DNA of 64,000 nucleotides from Kineosporia babensis (GTDB lineage: Bacteria; Actinomycetota; Actinomycetes; Actinomycetales; Kineosporiaceae): positions 62,001 to 126,000 of the forward strand of contig NZ_JAJOMB010000006.1 of the NCBI RefSeq assembly GCF_021129305.1, written 5' to 3'. The notes under the pieces were generated by a model. That model ran no database searches, was not told the DNA's origin, and worked only from the letters and a program-made list of their open reading frames with translations. The first letter of the stretch is position 1; each line of letters begins with the position of its first letter. The translations under genes and the position numbers were made by a program. Positions 1-9,029 of this stretch are shown one piece after another.

Positions 1-329
1 GACTCTGGCATGCTCTGACAGGCATGAGCGGACGATTCGGTCAAGATCCGTGGATTTGCTGTCAGGAATCTGTCAAGGGGTCTTGTAGCGGAGTTCTTTT
101 GGTGCTCTTCCCCGCCCGGGCTGGAAGGGTCGTGCGGGCCTTTCAGTGTGGACGAGTTGCTGGCCCGGATCCCGCCCGCGCATCTGCTCACCGAGCCGGG
201 CATGGGTTACCGCTTCGAACCCTGAATCCCATCGAAACGGTCAGCCTCGCCACTGGTTTCGTTGACAAGTCTCTGACGATCGTGGGAACGATCTCACTGA
301 TCTGCTGCATTTTGACGGCGCTCTGACAG
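1..329. other. Region upstream of the giant gene; no intact gene
   Basis: No convincing intact gene is visible. The stretch holds a short decayed kdpE tail (162-225, listed separately). A TTGACA hexamer at 262-267 could be a -35 box for the downstream giant gene, but I see no good -10 partner at 16-18 bp, so this is weak. A stop codon in the giant gene's frame at 324-326 means that gene cannot extend further left. Confidence 0.5.
162..225 (+). pseudogene. Decayed C-terminal tail of a KdpE-like response regulator
   Basis: Read in one frame, 162-179 gives GPDPAR; after a one-base slip, 181-225 gives HLLTEPGMGYRFEP and a stop. KdpE-type OmpR regulators of actinobacteria usually end with a stretch like EPDPARPR-HLLTEPGMGYRF, so this looks like the last beta-hairpin of the winged-helix domain with about five bases lost. 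The receiver domain and most of the DNA-binding domain are absent upstream within the window. The match is short (about 20 residues), so this is a recognition by eye; chance is unlikely but not excluded. If right, a kdp locus was truncated at this spot. Confidence 0.45.
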
Positions 330-3300
330 TTGTTAGCGAAAGCACGTGAATGGTGGCTGTTCATCGGCAAATTCGGCGAACCTTCAGCGCGGTCGCCGAC
401 GTTGCAAACGTTTGTGAACGACATCCGCGACCAAGACCTCCGGCGCTTCCTGGAAGCCGTCACCGGAATTCCTTATCCGGCGGTCGACGAAGTCAAGCTA
501 CGGGCCGTCGCCGAGGTCCTGTCGCGTTCCGCTGTCAACGTGGGGGAGATCGCTGACCTGCTCGTTCCCGTCGTGCACGCGGTCCAGGGCGATCTGAACG
601 GCCAGACCGGAAGAGCTTTCCGGCAGCGGGTTGCCCCTTTCGTGCTGCAGGAGCCGGGTCTGCTGCAGAGGACGGCGGACCATCTCTCGGAGTCCGGCCG
701 GCACGCCGAGGCGGTTGCCCTGGAGATCGACTATCTCAAGCGCCTGATGAGATACATGATGGTCTTTCTGGCGATCCAGATCGCGATCGCCTACGTCGAG
801 GTGCTCTACAACCCGCCGGGGGCGGCTGCCCGGATCCTGGCCGCCCAGACGATCGCCCGCACCGCCGTGACCAGGGCCGCGGCTGCGGTCATGGCGCGGG
901 TGACGGCGCAGGTCATGGTGCTTGAGGTCGGGCCGGTGCTGCTGGCCCAGCTGGAGCAGATCGCGGTCGGTCTGCGTACCAAGGGCCTGGACCAGAAGAA
1001 AGTGGTGGACGCGGTGGCTGAGGGCTTCCTCGGTCTGGGCCTTGGGCTGACGGCGGCCAAGGTGCTCGACAGCGGACTGTCGGCGCTGGGTCGGAACCTG
1101 GGCCCCGATCTGGGCAAGACCGGGTCGTTCGCCAACGCCCTGCGGGACCTGCCTCTGGCGGTCGGTACGGACGTCGTGGCCGAGTTGCTGACCACCGGAA
1201 TCCTGTACGGCACCTGGTCGGTGGGCTGGTCGGCGGTGACCTCGGCAGCGATCGAGAGTGCCGGGGTCGCCGGGGCTGCCGGGATCGGCACGCTGGCCCT
1301 GCTGAACAAGCAGAGCGGACTCAACGATCTGCCTCGGACGCCGAAACAAGACAGAGAACGGGGCGTGTCGGCTGAGCGGGCCGGTTCACCATCTGCGGTC
1401 CCTCCCCGCGAGAGAACCGAACCGGCCCCGCTCACTTCCCCGGCAACGTTGGCCTTCGGTCCCGGAGTCCGCGCCGCAGAACAGACTCATCGAAACGATC
1501 TCTCGGTCGAAGCACCGCGCTCGGCCGCCGGGGAGGAAACCCCGGCCTTGGGTGCGTGGGCAACTGAACAGGCAGCAGACAGCAGCCTGGCCGAGCACCT
1601 CGCCGAACTGCTGGCCCGGCGCCGGCAATACCTGGAGGACTGCCTGGACCTGTTGCGGCGCCTGCACGAACGGTTGTACTCCGGTTCGGGTCCGGCTTTC
1701 GCTGCGACTGCGGATCAGGCCCTGACCCCGGAGGCTCAGCTCGCCCAGGAACTCGGAGCGCGACGATGGCAGCCGGTCGGAAACACCTGGGGCGCCGTGA
1801 CCGAAGCCGTGCAGCGCAGTGGGCCGGGTAGTACTGCCTTCGTCTATTCACGCCTGCCCGAGCGCCCTCAGCACGCGTTCGCGGTGACGAACTGGGGTGG
1901 GCAGGTGCTCTGGGTCGATCCGCAGGCGCCGCGCGGCGAGCAGATCCGGGCCGTCGATCAGGCCCCTCAGATGCCGGTCGAGGCCCGGGCGATCGTGCTC
2001 GACAGCGCCGGCCGGGTCGTGGAACTTCCCGAGACCGGCCGATTGGGCAGGCTGGCCGACGCGCTGACCCTGCCGAGCACGTCCCATCACCCACTTGGGC
2101 GAGAAGCCCTGCCGGGCAACCGGATTCTGGCTGAGGCCGAACGTGTGCTGGATCTGCCCGCAGCCCGGGGAATTCGCTGGTTCGAAGCCCAGCGGGAAGC
2201 GTTTCAGCACCTGCGGGACCTTGGCGCCGACAGCCCGCAAGGTGCAGTCCGGCTGGCGGAGCAGGTCGGCGCCCGGCGCTCGGACTTGCTCAACGACGCC
2301 GTGCTGGCCCGGCACTTCTACCCCGAGGGATACACGGTCGGCGAGCTGCGCGGTATGGAGCGGTTGCGGGCCATGGTCGCTGACGACCCGACCTTGCGCA
2401 GCGCGGTCGTCTCGGTGGACGGCCAACTGTCCCCGGCTCACCTGAGAGAGCTGGCCAGGGTCACGGTCCCCGCATTCTCGACCGACCAGGCAGGGCTGGA
2501 CGCACTGGTGCGCGACCTGGCGAACGCCGGCACCCGGGCCGAACGTCTTTACCTGCAGCAGGATTGGAGTGACTGGCACGATCGTCTGGCTCAGCAGCGC
2601 ATCTATGATCTCGAGCAACTCAAGGTCCGGATCGGTGACACCGGTCGCTCGCTAGCCCTGCTTCCGCTGCCGGAACAGCAGCAACATCGTCAGTCTCTGA
2701 ACGAAAGTTTCTCCTCCGCAAAGGAACTGACAATCCTGCAACGGCCCAGCTGTCAGGAACGCGACACCTTCGAGCGGATCGTCCGGACCGTGGAGGACGA
2801 ACTCACCGCCATCCACGGCGCAGCCGTCACGCAGGCTTCTGACCTGCCCCACCGGATCGGCGCACTGAGCCAGCAGTATGCCGATCGCTACGGTCCGCCC
2901 GGGGCAACTCATGGCCCGGTTGCCCCGGGTCCGCTGACGGCGGCCGACGTCGTCACCGCGCGCGCGGCCCTGAACGACATTGAGACCGGCCTCAACCGCC
3001 TGGCCGTTCTGAGCCCGGACGCCGGCGTGGCCGACCGCGCCGCGGTTCTGCAGGAGCAGTTGGCGAAACTGGAGAAGGACTACCAGACGCATCATGCCGC
3101 GGCCGGAGGGGATACTGCGAAGCCGCAGCCGGAGGCCTCCGCAGCCGGCCGCCGTCTGCCTGGCCGGGTCCTGGTCGAGACAGAGGCCGGGCGGCCGGTG
3201 CCCTGGGGTGAGCTGGGTCATGTGGTGCGCGTGGGCGACGTTCCGGTCCAGGCCCTCGACCGCGTTGCCGACCGGGCAGTCATCGCCTTCGGTGACCGGA

Positions 3301-6300
3301 TCGACGAAACGGTGAGAACAGCTATCCGTCAGGAGATTTCGAATCTGGCTCTGATCAACCAGGCACCGCCGCCGGAGCACGTCCCAGCGGTGGAGCAGAC
3401 CGACCACGGATACGAGGACCAGCAGTCCGGATGGGAGGCCGGACGGCGCCTGAGCGCTCCGGAAGGGCTGGACCTGGGGCACGGCGTGCGCCTGCATCTT
3501 GACCTGGGACCGTTGCACGAGGACGGCGCGGTGACGTACCGCAAGCCCGAGGACATGCAGAACCTGCGGATCGGACAGAAGCCGACCAAGACCAGCGACC
3601 CCACCCACATCCACATCCCGGGTACCTACGCCGCCACCTACGACGGCCGTTCCGCCAACCTCAATGCCGGCCTGGACGTGAACCTGCCCGGTGCGGCCAC
3701 GCTGAGTGTGGGCGGCCGGCTGACTGCGCGCGGTCAGAAGCTGCAGGCCAGGTGGGAGGGCGGTCTTTACACCACCGAGCACTTCGTCGAGACCGCTCAG
3801 TTCGCCTACTTCAGCACCAGGGCGGACCGCGGTCCTACCGGAAGCCGCTGGCGGCTGACCCGGGCCGGGGCCGAGGATCTGACCGCCGCCGAGAACGTCC
3901 TGCTGGCCTTCCCCGACAACGAGTCTCCCGAGTCCAAGGAGATCAGAACCAATCAAGGACGTCTGTTCCGGCTCCCGGAGGCTGCCTCACCGATGCAGCG
4001 GGAGGCGCTCATGGACGTCCTCTGGCGGGTCGTCCCGATCGACGAGTCGATCAGTCTGGACGCGGCCGACGACCCGGCCCGGCAGTTGGCCGGAAGGTTC
4101 ACCGGGATCGGCGAACAGACCCGGCGAGCTCTGGACGACCTCTTCACAGATTCCTCGCTATTACGGCATCGGATGGACATTTTCGGATCCGGTTACCTGA
4201 CTCCCGCAATGGAGACCGACGATCACGGTGGCTGGGCCGCCTTCCGTCTCAAGGGCCAGGCGCTGTCGGTACAACTGGTCGACACCGGTAAAGGATCGAT
4301 GCGCCAGGATGCTCGGCATCTGTTCTGGGGGAGCGAGACCAAGAACTACCAGGGGACGCAGGGGGGTGCGGGGCGTGGGTCGGTCCGGTTCCCGAAGATT
4401 GGTCTTCCGGAGGGAAGTTCGTCGTTCGGCCTAGGAGGCAGTAGCGGGCCGCTGGGCGCCCGCACCCGGGAGGAGGGAGCTTCCAGCGGCGCGGGTGACT
4501 GGCGCGTGCGAAACATCGAAGGGAAATGGCGCACCTACCGCATCGAGGCAGAGCTGGAGACAGACGTCCGGTCCGACGACCACACGGCCCGGGAGCCGAT
4601 CGCCTCCCGGCTCATCCGGTACCTGCGGGTCGGTGAGAACGAGGCCGATCGTTTCGAGAAGGAGGTTGAGGCGGTCGTGAACAGTACCGACGACCTGACC
4701 GTGCGCCCTGGCTCTCGGTTGCCGGTGGACGCGGACAGCGCCCGTGACCGGCAGCCGCCGCCCTCTGTCCTGGCCGGAAAGAGCCGGGGGCCAGGGGTGG
4801 TGGACGTCCTCGGCACCTACTACCGGATCGCCGGTGAAGCCACCGAGCTGCTGCAGGAGGGGCTCAACCGCTCAGGACTGCTGGGTGCTCAGGGGCTCTC
4901 GGCCTGGGACGCGCACGACCTCGAACGCTGGATCATGCAGAACTTCTCGGTCCGGACGGCCCTGCCGTTCACCAGCCAGCTGATCAGCCACCATCACTCG
5001 CGCACGACATACCTCGACGCGCCGGGCGGCCGGCTGAAACTGGCCGTACAGGTGCGTTCCGATCAGGGCACTACCTGGGAAGGCGCGAAACTTGCCAAGG
5101 GTGCCATCGACCACACGCACATCGGTTACTCCGACTTCGCCAACATCGAGCGGCTTCTGGCCGACGTGTCCTCCACCTGGAGCGGCAATTTCGGTGGTTC
5201 GTCCGGTGGCGTGACCGACGCCCGGGGAACTCTGGGCGTCGGCTGGCGCAACCGGCACCAGGTCGAGGCGATGATCCGGAACGGCACCTCGATCACCCAC
5301 GGCTACCAGTACAGCGGGGCCTTCCGGTCGTTCACCTTCCCGGCCAGCTTCAGGATCGACACCTCGATTGTGTTCGAACCGCACGTGGCCACCGGGGGAG
5401 TGGTCTCGGCCGCACTGGTCAAGTCCGCGACCGGAGCAGTTCCGAAGGCCTTCTCATGGTCAGGATCCCGGAACATCGCCGGCATCATCCGCTACAACGT
5501 CCCGGAAGGACTCTCCCCCACCGCCGACCCCGGGAACCCAGCACCGGCGTCCCCCGTTCTGGGTTCTGTTCAGACGATCGTGCCGCCCGGTCCGGGCCCC
5601 CTGCCCCCGATGGATCTGGCCGCTCTGACCAATGGTCCGGTGCTGGAGACCCCACGACTGCGGCGCAACGATCTCGCTCTGGAAGTCCTTGGCGTACCGG
5701 AGATTGCGGCGACGACCGCCCGGCTGCTGGAAGCGGCCGGCATCCCGGAGAGCGACTACCGCAACCCGCTCGAGACCTGGATCAACGAGGACGAGTTCCT
5801 CGGCCGGCTGATGATCAACCGCGAGATCGTCTCGTTCAACCACTACTTCGCCGCCGGCGCGACCGCCAACCGGCATGCCCGGGTCACCCTGGTCGGCCGG
5901 CCGTTCACCGAGCATGTCGAGGCCGGCCACGGCACCTTCCAGCAGACCGTCGTGGTTCAGGCCGAGCCCGCGACCTTCTCCCGGTACCGGGTGCGGCCCA
6001 CCGAGATGGCCACCACCGGCCTCGACCCGGTCCGGACCGGAAACGGTGCTTTCACGGCCACGAGCACTCGCACGGTGCGTGACACCGAGATCAGCAAGAT
6101 CCAGTTGAACGAGCCAATCGGTGCCCGACGCCTGTATTTCGAGAAACGGGAGCACACCCTGGTTCGTTCAGGCATGGTCTGGGACATCCAGGTCGACAGC
6201 GCCGACGCCAATCTGGCGCTCAATTCGGCCGACACCCGGCACGGCGGAGCCCGTCTGGTCGTTCTGGGCGGGTTGCTGGTCCTGCGTCCGGAAGCCGACC

Positions 6301-8804
6301 TTCCGCAGCCCCAGCCCACCGGCATTCCCCAGACCTTGTCTCCCCAGAGCTTCCCACTCTTCACGCTGCCCATCACCCTGGACGTCCCGCAGGAGGCCCC
6401 GGGCACGATCAACGACGTGCTGGCCGCAGTCCGGGCCGTTCTGGTCGGGATCGACCCGAAACTGCTCGACGGGGAATGGGTTGCCGGGAAGGACGGGCGG
6501 GTGCCGGTCGGGCTCAACGCCGGGCTGAGTACGTTGCTGGACGAGGGGGCGGTGCTGGGGGAGCGGTATCCGATGGAAGGGCCCGGGCTGCTGCTGCACC
6601 AGAGCCGTTCGGTTCCCGGTGGGATCGAGGACGTGACGTTGACCCTTCGCTCGCAGGAGATTCCGCCGGAGGAAATCCGCCCGGAATGGGTCGAGGCGGG
6701 CCTGATCGCACCGGACGGCAGCTACCTCTACGACGGTTCGCAGACCGGCGACCAGTACATCGGCAAGGTGAACACCCAGAAAGGCGTGACTCTCAAGAAC
6801 TGGTTCACCATGCGAATGAACACGGCGACCGGAACCGTGTCGGCCTTTCCGGTGCTGCCCGGAACCAGCGGGGGCAACGTGTCTGGTTCGGTGATGAGCA
6901 ACCCGTACATCTCGGAGGTTCGCAGTCGGGCGAAGATGCTGCGTACCCGGGACCTGTTGAAGTTCAGCGGACAGGTGCACGGTTACCGGGGCATGTACCA
7001 GATCACGGTGTCTGCCGAGCGCTATTTCCGGCCTTCCAAGCCGGTTCGCGCAGTGGGCTTGGGCCTGGCTGGGCGAGCCCTGAACTGGGTGGCCCAGGAG
7101 CGTAGTCCTGCGGTGGTGAGGGTGTACGTGCCCGAGACGGTTCATGTTCTCGACAGGGTGCTGCGGGCCCCGGGCCCGGTTCCCGGACGTTCTGCGGTTG
7201 TGCTTGAGGGGATCGGGGATCTGTCGGAGATTCTCCGGGAGAACGGTTTACGTGAGCTTCCCGTGTCGCGGGCCGAGATCTTCGATCGTAACGTGGTGGT
7301 CTCCAACCTCAGCCCGAGAGCTCTGCGTGAACTGTACGACTCCACCCTGCATCTGCTGGGCACCCAGGCGCCGGGCATCGTCCGTACTTTGATGGCGGTC
7401 ACCGGTGGGCCGAGGGAGGCGTACTCGGCCATGGTGGGGCACACCCAGACCGTGACCAGTTTTCACCTGACCACCGGGGACGGCCACACCTATCCACCGC
7501 TCGTTCTGGAAGACGGTTCGCTGTCCGACCCGCGGGGCAGTCTGCATCTGACCCATCGGTTCTACGATGCCGAGACAGTGGACTGGATCACCAGCGCGAT
7601 GCTGACCGAGACCAACGGCATGCGGGAACAGGCGAATCTGAAGATCTTCGGGGACAGCCTCAGCGGCACGATCGGTGGCGTGGTGAACAAGCCGCTGGCA
7701 ACACCCTCGGTGCTGTTCACCTTCGGCGCGGGCGCCGGCGGCGATCACGGCAAAGACGTCATCCAAACCGTGAACGAGCGGCTGCCGTACCCTAGCCCGC
7801 ACCGGCGACTGGCCCCGTTCATGCGAGTTCAGGCCGGGCTGCTGGTGGCTCAGGAGTTCGGTGCTCATCGCGAGCGCCGCTCGTCGTCGCACGGGCAGGG
7901 CGACTGGAACGTGGTGCATCGACTGGACCAAGCGGTCGAGATTCTGGTGGACAGCGAGACCGTGGTGACGAACCGGCTTCTGCACCGGGAACTGGGTTCC
8001 CCGACCGCTCATGGCCGGTGGCTTCCGGACCTGCCGGTCGAGGCTCCGGAACCCGGATCAGATCGGTTCCGCGCTGAACTGACGCTCTTGCAGGCGGCTT
8101 TCGCCCTGCCTCGGTACGGCGAGTGGTATCCGGTCGCGGGCACCTATCGTCCGGCTTCGGCCGGCGGGCCCGGGCATGTCCTGCTCACGTCCAACCGCGA
8201 ACGGGAGGTGATTCGTGAGGAATTGACGGTGAAGGAGTTCGCCCGCCGTCTGGACCTGTTCCCGGATCGCTGGACGGCAGCGGGTGACCCGGCTCCGCGG
8301 CCGGTGTTGCTCGTGATGGGCGGGGTCGATCACGAATTCGGGAGCCGTCTGGCGGAGTTGACCGGTACGGACGTGATGGCCACCCCGCATGCCTGGCGCC
8401 AGGACGGGCACCTGCGGGCGGTCCGGCGAGGACCCGTTGTGGATGTCGACGGTGAGATCGTGCTCTACCCCCGGGACGGTTCCGTTGCCCTGACTTACGA
8501 GGGGGACCTGGGCAAGGTACTGACCGAGCAGGTTCCCTGGCATCTGCTGGGGAAACGGGTGAAGGATCCGGTGGGGTTGATCACCCCACGTCAGCCGGTG
8601 TACTGGGAAGCCACGTCATCGGCGGTTCGGCTGCCGGACAACATCGAGGACCTGCTGACGGCCGAGGCGGAGGCTTGGCAGACCGAGACTGTGCTCCGGC
8701 CTTCGGCGGTCCGTCCGTTACCGGCTGCGCTGGTGCGAGACCTTCTGAAGCGCGAGGCCAGGGCCTGGCGGGAGGAGGTGGACCGCAGAAACGCCGGCGA
8801 ATGA
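330..8804 (+). CDS. Giant WXG100-like / papain-fold domain protein with beta-rich modules
   Basis: A 2824-residue protein. Residues about 1-330 resemble the WXG100/CpnT-like N-terminal domain of giant actinobacterial ESX-linked proteins: W8-W9, then FGEP, then TGIPYPAVDE at 45-54, followed by Ala-rich helices with a hydrophobic run near 142-160. Residues about 430-560 look like a Tox-PL/glutamine-deamidase (papain-fold) domain with candidate nucleophile C438, H515 (HAFAVTNW) and D530 (WVDPQ). About 560-1000 is helical. From about 1030 to 2560 several diverged, beta-rich, Gly/Thr-rich modules follow. Near 2590-2700 is a stretch resembling the caspase-like 'lonely Cys' region of such giants, but the nucleophile position is M2663. 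I count only two cysteines in the whole protein. The TTG start lies just after an in-frame stop (324-326); the next start, GTG at 414, would cut the first domain. No ESX core genes or obvious immunity gene are adjacent. Exported toxin, enzyme or adhesin is inference. Confidence 0.8.
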   Translation: MLAKAREWWLFIGKFGEPSARSPTLQTFVNDIRDQDLRRFLEAVTGIPYPAVDEVKLRAVAEVLSRSAVNVGEIADLLVPVVHAVQGDLNGQTGRAFRQRVAPFVLQEPGLLQRTADHLSESGRHAEAVALEIDYLKRLMRYMMVFLAIQIAIAYVEVLYNPPGAAARILAAQTIARTAVTRAAAAVMARVTAQVMVLEVGPVLLAQLEQIAVGLRTKGLDQKKVVDAVAEGFLGLGLGLTAAKVLDSGLSALGRNLGPDLGKTGSFANALRDLPLAVGTDVVAELLTTGILYGTWSVGWSAVTSAAIESAGVAGAAGIGTLALLNKQSGLNDLPRTPKQDRERGVSAERAGSPSAVPPRERTEPAPLTSPATLAFGPGVRAAEQTHRNDLSVEAPRSAAGEETPALGAWATEQAADSSLAEHLAELLARRRQYLEDCLDLLRRLHERLYSGSGPAFAATADQALTPEAQLAQELGARRWQPVGNTWGAVTEAVQRSGPGSTAFVYSRLPERPQHAFAVTNWGGQVLWVDPQAPRGEQIRAVDQAPQMPVEARAIVLDSAGRVVELPETGRLGRLADALTLPSTSHHPLGREALPGNRILAEAERVLDLPAARGIRWFEAQREAFQHLRDLGADSPQGAVRLAEQVGARRSDLLNDAVLARHFYPEGYTVGELRGMERLRAMVADDPTLRSAVVSVDGQLSPAHLRELARVTVPAFSTDQAGLDALVRDLANAGTRAERLYLQQDWSDWHDRLAQQRIYDLEQLKVRIGDTGRSLALLPLPEQQQHRQSLNESFSSAKELTILQRPSCQERDTFERIVRTVEDELTAIHGAAVTQASDLPHRIGALSQQYADRYGPPGATHGPVAPGPLTAADVVTARAALNDIETGLNRLAVLSPDAGVADRAAVLQEQLAKLEKDYQTHHAAAGGDTAKPQPEASAAGRRLPGRVLVETEAGRPVPWGELGHVVRVGDVPVQALDRVADRAVIAFGDRIDETVRTAIRQEISNLALINQAPPPEHVPAVEQTDHGYEDQQSGWEAGRRLSAPEGLDLGHGVRLHLDLGPLHEDGAVTYRKPEDMQNLRIGQKPTKTSDPTHIHIPGTYAATYDGRSANLNAGLDVNLPGAATLSVGGRLTARGQKLQARWEGGLYTTEHFVETAQFAYFSTRADRGPTGSRWRLTRAGAEDLTAAENVLLAFPDNESPESKEIRTNQGRLFRLPEAASPMQREALMDVLWRVVPIDESISLDAADDPARQLAGRFTGIGEQTRRALDDLFTDSSLLRHRMDIFGSGYLTPAMETDDHGGWAAFRLKGQALSVQLVDTGKGSMRQDARHLFWGSETKNYQGTQGGAGRGSVRFPKIGLPEGSSSFGLGGSSGPLGARTREEGASSGAGDWRVRNIEGKWRTYRIEAELETDVRSDDHTAREPIASRLIRYLRVGENEADRFEKEVEAVVNSTDDLTVRPGSRLPVDADSARDRQPPPSVLAGKSRGPGVVDVLGTYYRIAGEATELLQEGLNRSGLLGAQGLSAWDAHDLERWIMQNFSVRTALPFTSQLISHHHSRTTYLDAPGGRLKLAVQVRSDQGTTWEGAKLAKGAIDHTHIGYSDFANIERLLADVSSTWSGNFGGSSGGVTDARGTLGVGWRNRHQVEAMIRNGTSITHGYQYSGAFRSFTFPASFRIDTSIVFEPHVATGGVVSAALVKSATGAVPKAFSWSGSRNIAGIIRYNVPEGLSPTADPGNPAPASPVLGSVQTIVPPGPGPLPPMDLAALTNGPVLETPRLRRNDLALEVLGVPEIAATTARLLEAAGIPESDYRNPLETWINEDEFLGRLMINREIVSFNHYFAAGATANRHARVTLVGRPFTEHVEAGHGTFQQTVVVQAEPATFSRYRVRPTEMATTGLDPVRTGNGAFTATSTRTVRDTEISKIQLNEPIGARRLYFEKREHTLVRSGMVWDIQVDSADANLALNSADTRHGGARLVVLGGLLVLRPEADLPQPQPTGIPQTLSPQSFPLFTLPITLDVPQEAPGTINDVLAAVRAVLVGIDPKLLDGEWVAGKDGRVPVGLNAGLSTLLDEGAVLGERYPMEGPGLLLHQSRSVPGGIEDVTLTLRSQEIPPEEIRPEWVEAGLIAPDGSYLYDGSQTGDQYIGKVNTQKGVTLKNWFTMRMNTATGTVSAFPVLPGTSGGNVSGSVMSNPYISEVRSRAKMLRTRDLLKFSGQVHGYRGMYQITVSAERYFRPSKPVRAVGLGLAGRALNWVAQERSPAVVRVYVPETVHVLDRVLRAPGPVPGRSAVVLEGIGDLSEILRENGLRELPVSRAEIFDRNVVVSNLSPRALRELYDSTLHLLGTQAPGIVRTLMAVTGGPREAYSAMVGHTQTVTSFHLTTGDGHTYPPLVLEDGSLSDPRGSLHLTHRFYDAETVDWITSAMLTETNGMREQANLKIFGDSLSGTIGGVVNKPLATPSVLFTFGAGAGGDHGKDVIQTVNERLPYPSPHRRLAPFMRVQAGLLVAQEFGAHRERRSSSHGQGDWNVVHRLDQAVEILVDSETVVTNRLLHRELGSPTAHGRWLPDLPVEAPEPGSDRFRAELTLLQAAFALPRYGEWYPVAGTYRPASAGGPGHVLLTSNREREVIREELTVKEFARRLDLFPDRWTAAGDPAPRPVLLVMGGVDHEFGSRLAELTGTDVMATPHAWRQDGHLRAVRRGPVVDVDGEIVLYPRDGSVALTYEGDLGKVLTEQVPWHLLGKRVKDPVGLITPRQPVYWEATSSAVRLPDNIEDLLTAEAEAWQTETVLRPSAVRPLPAALVRDLLKREARAWREEVDRRNAGE

Positions 8805-9029
8805 GCGCAGGCAGCTTGGGGACGGTCCGGAAACCGGCACGCTGGTCGCATTCTCCGGTTCACTCACCGACGAGGCCGCACAGCCACTCACGGGCGCTGG
8901 CGAAGTTCGTGCAGGTAGCCGACCGATTCCAAACATACTTGATTTGTGCGATGTGGCCGGAGGGCCGTTCTTGATCGGATTGCAGCGCTGGCGAAGGGCT
9001 GGTGATCGAGATCGAGGAGGCGCACGGCG

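Noticed and set aside
24..326. 100-codon open frame on the plus strand before the giant gene
   Set aside because: It overlaps the kdpE remnant in mixed frames, has no ribosome site and no recognisable protein sequence.
2652..3956. 434-codon open frame antisense to the giant gene
   Set aside because: Low-complexity Gly/Gln/Arg-rich translation typical of the antisense frame of high-GC coding DNA; the giant gene's sense frame shows protein-like motifs.
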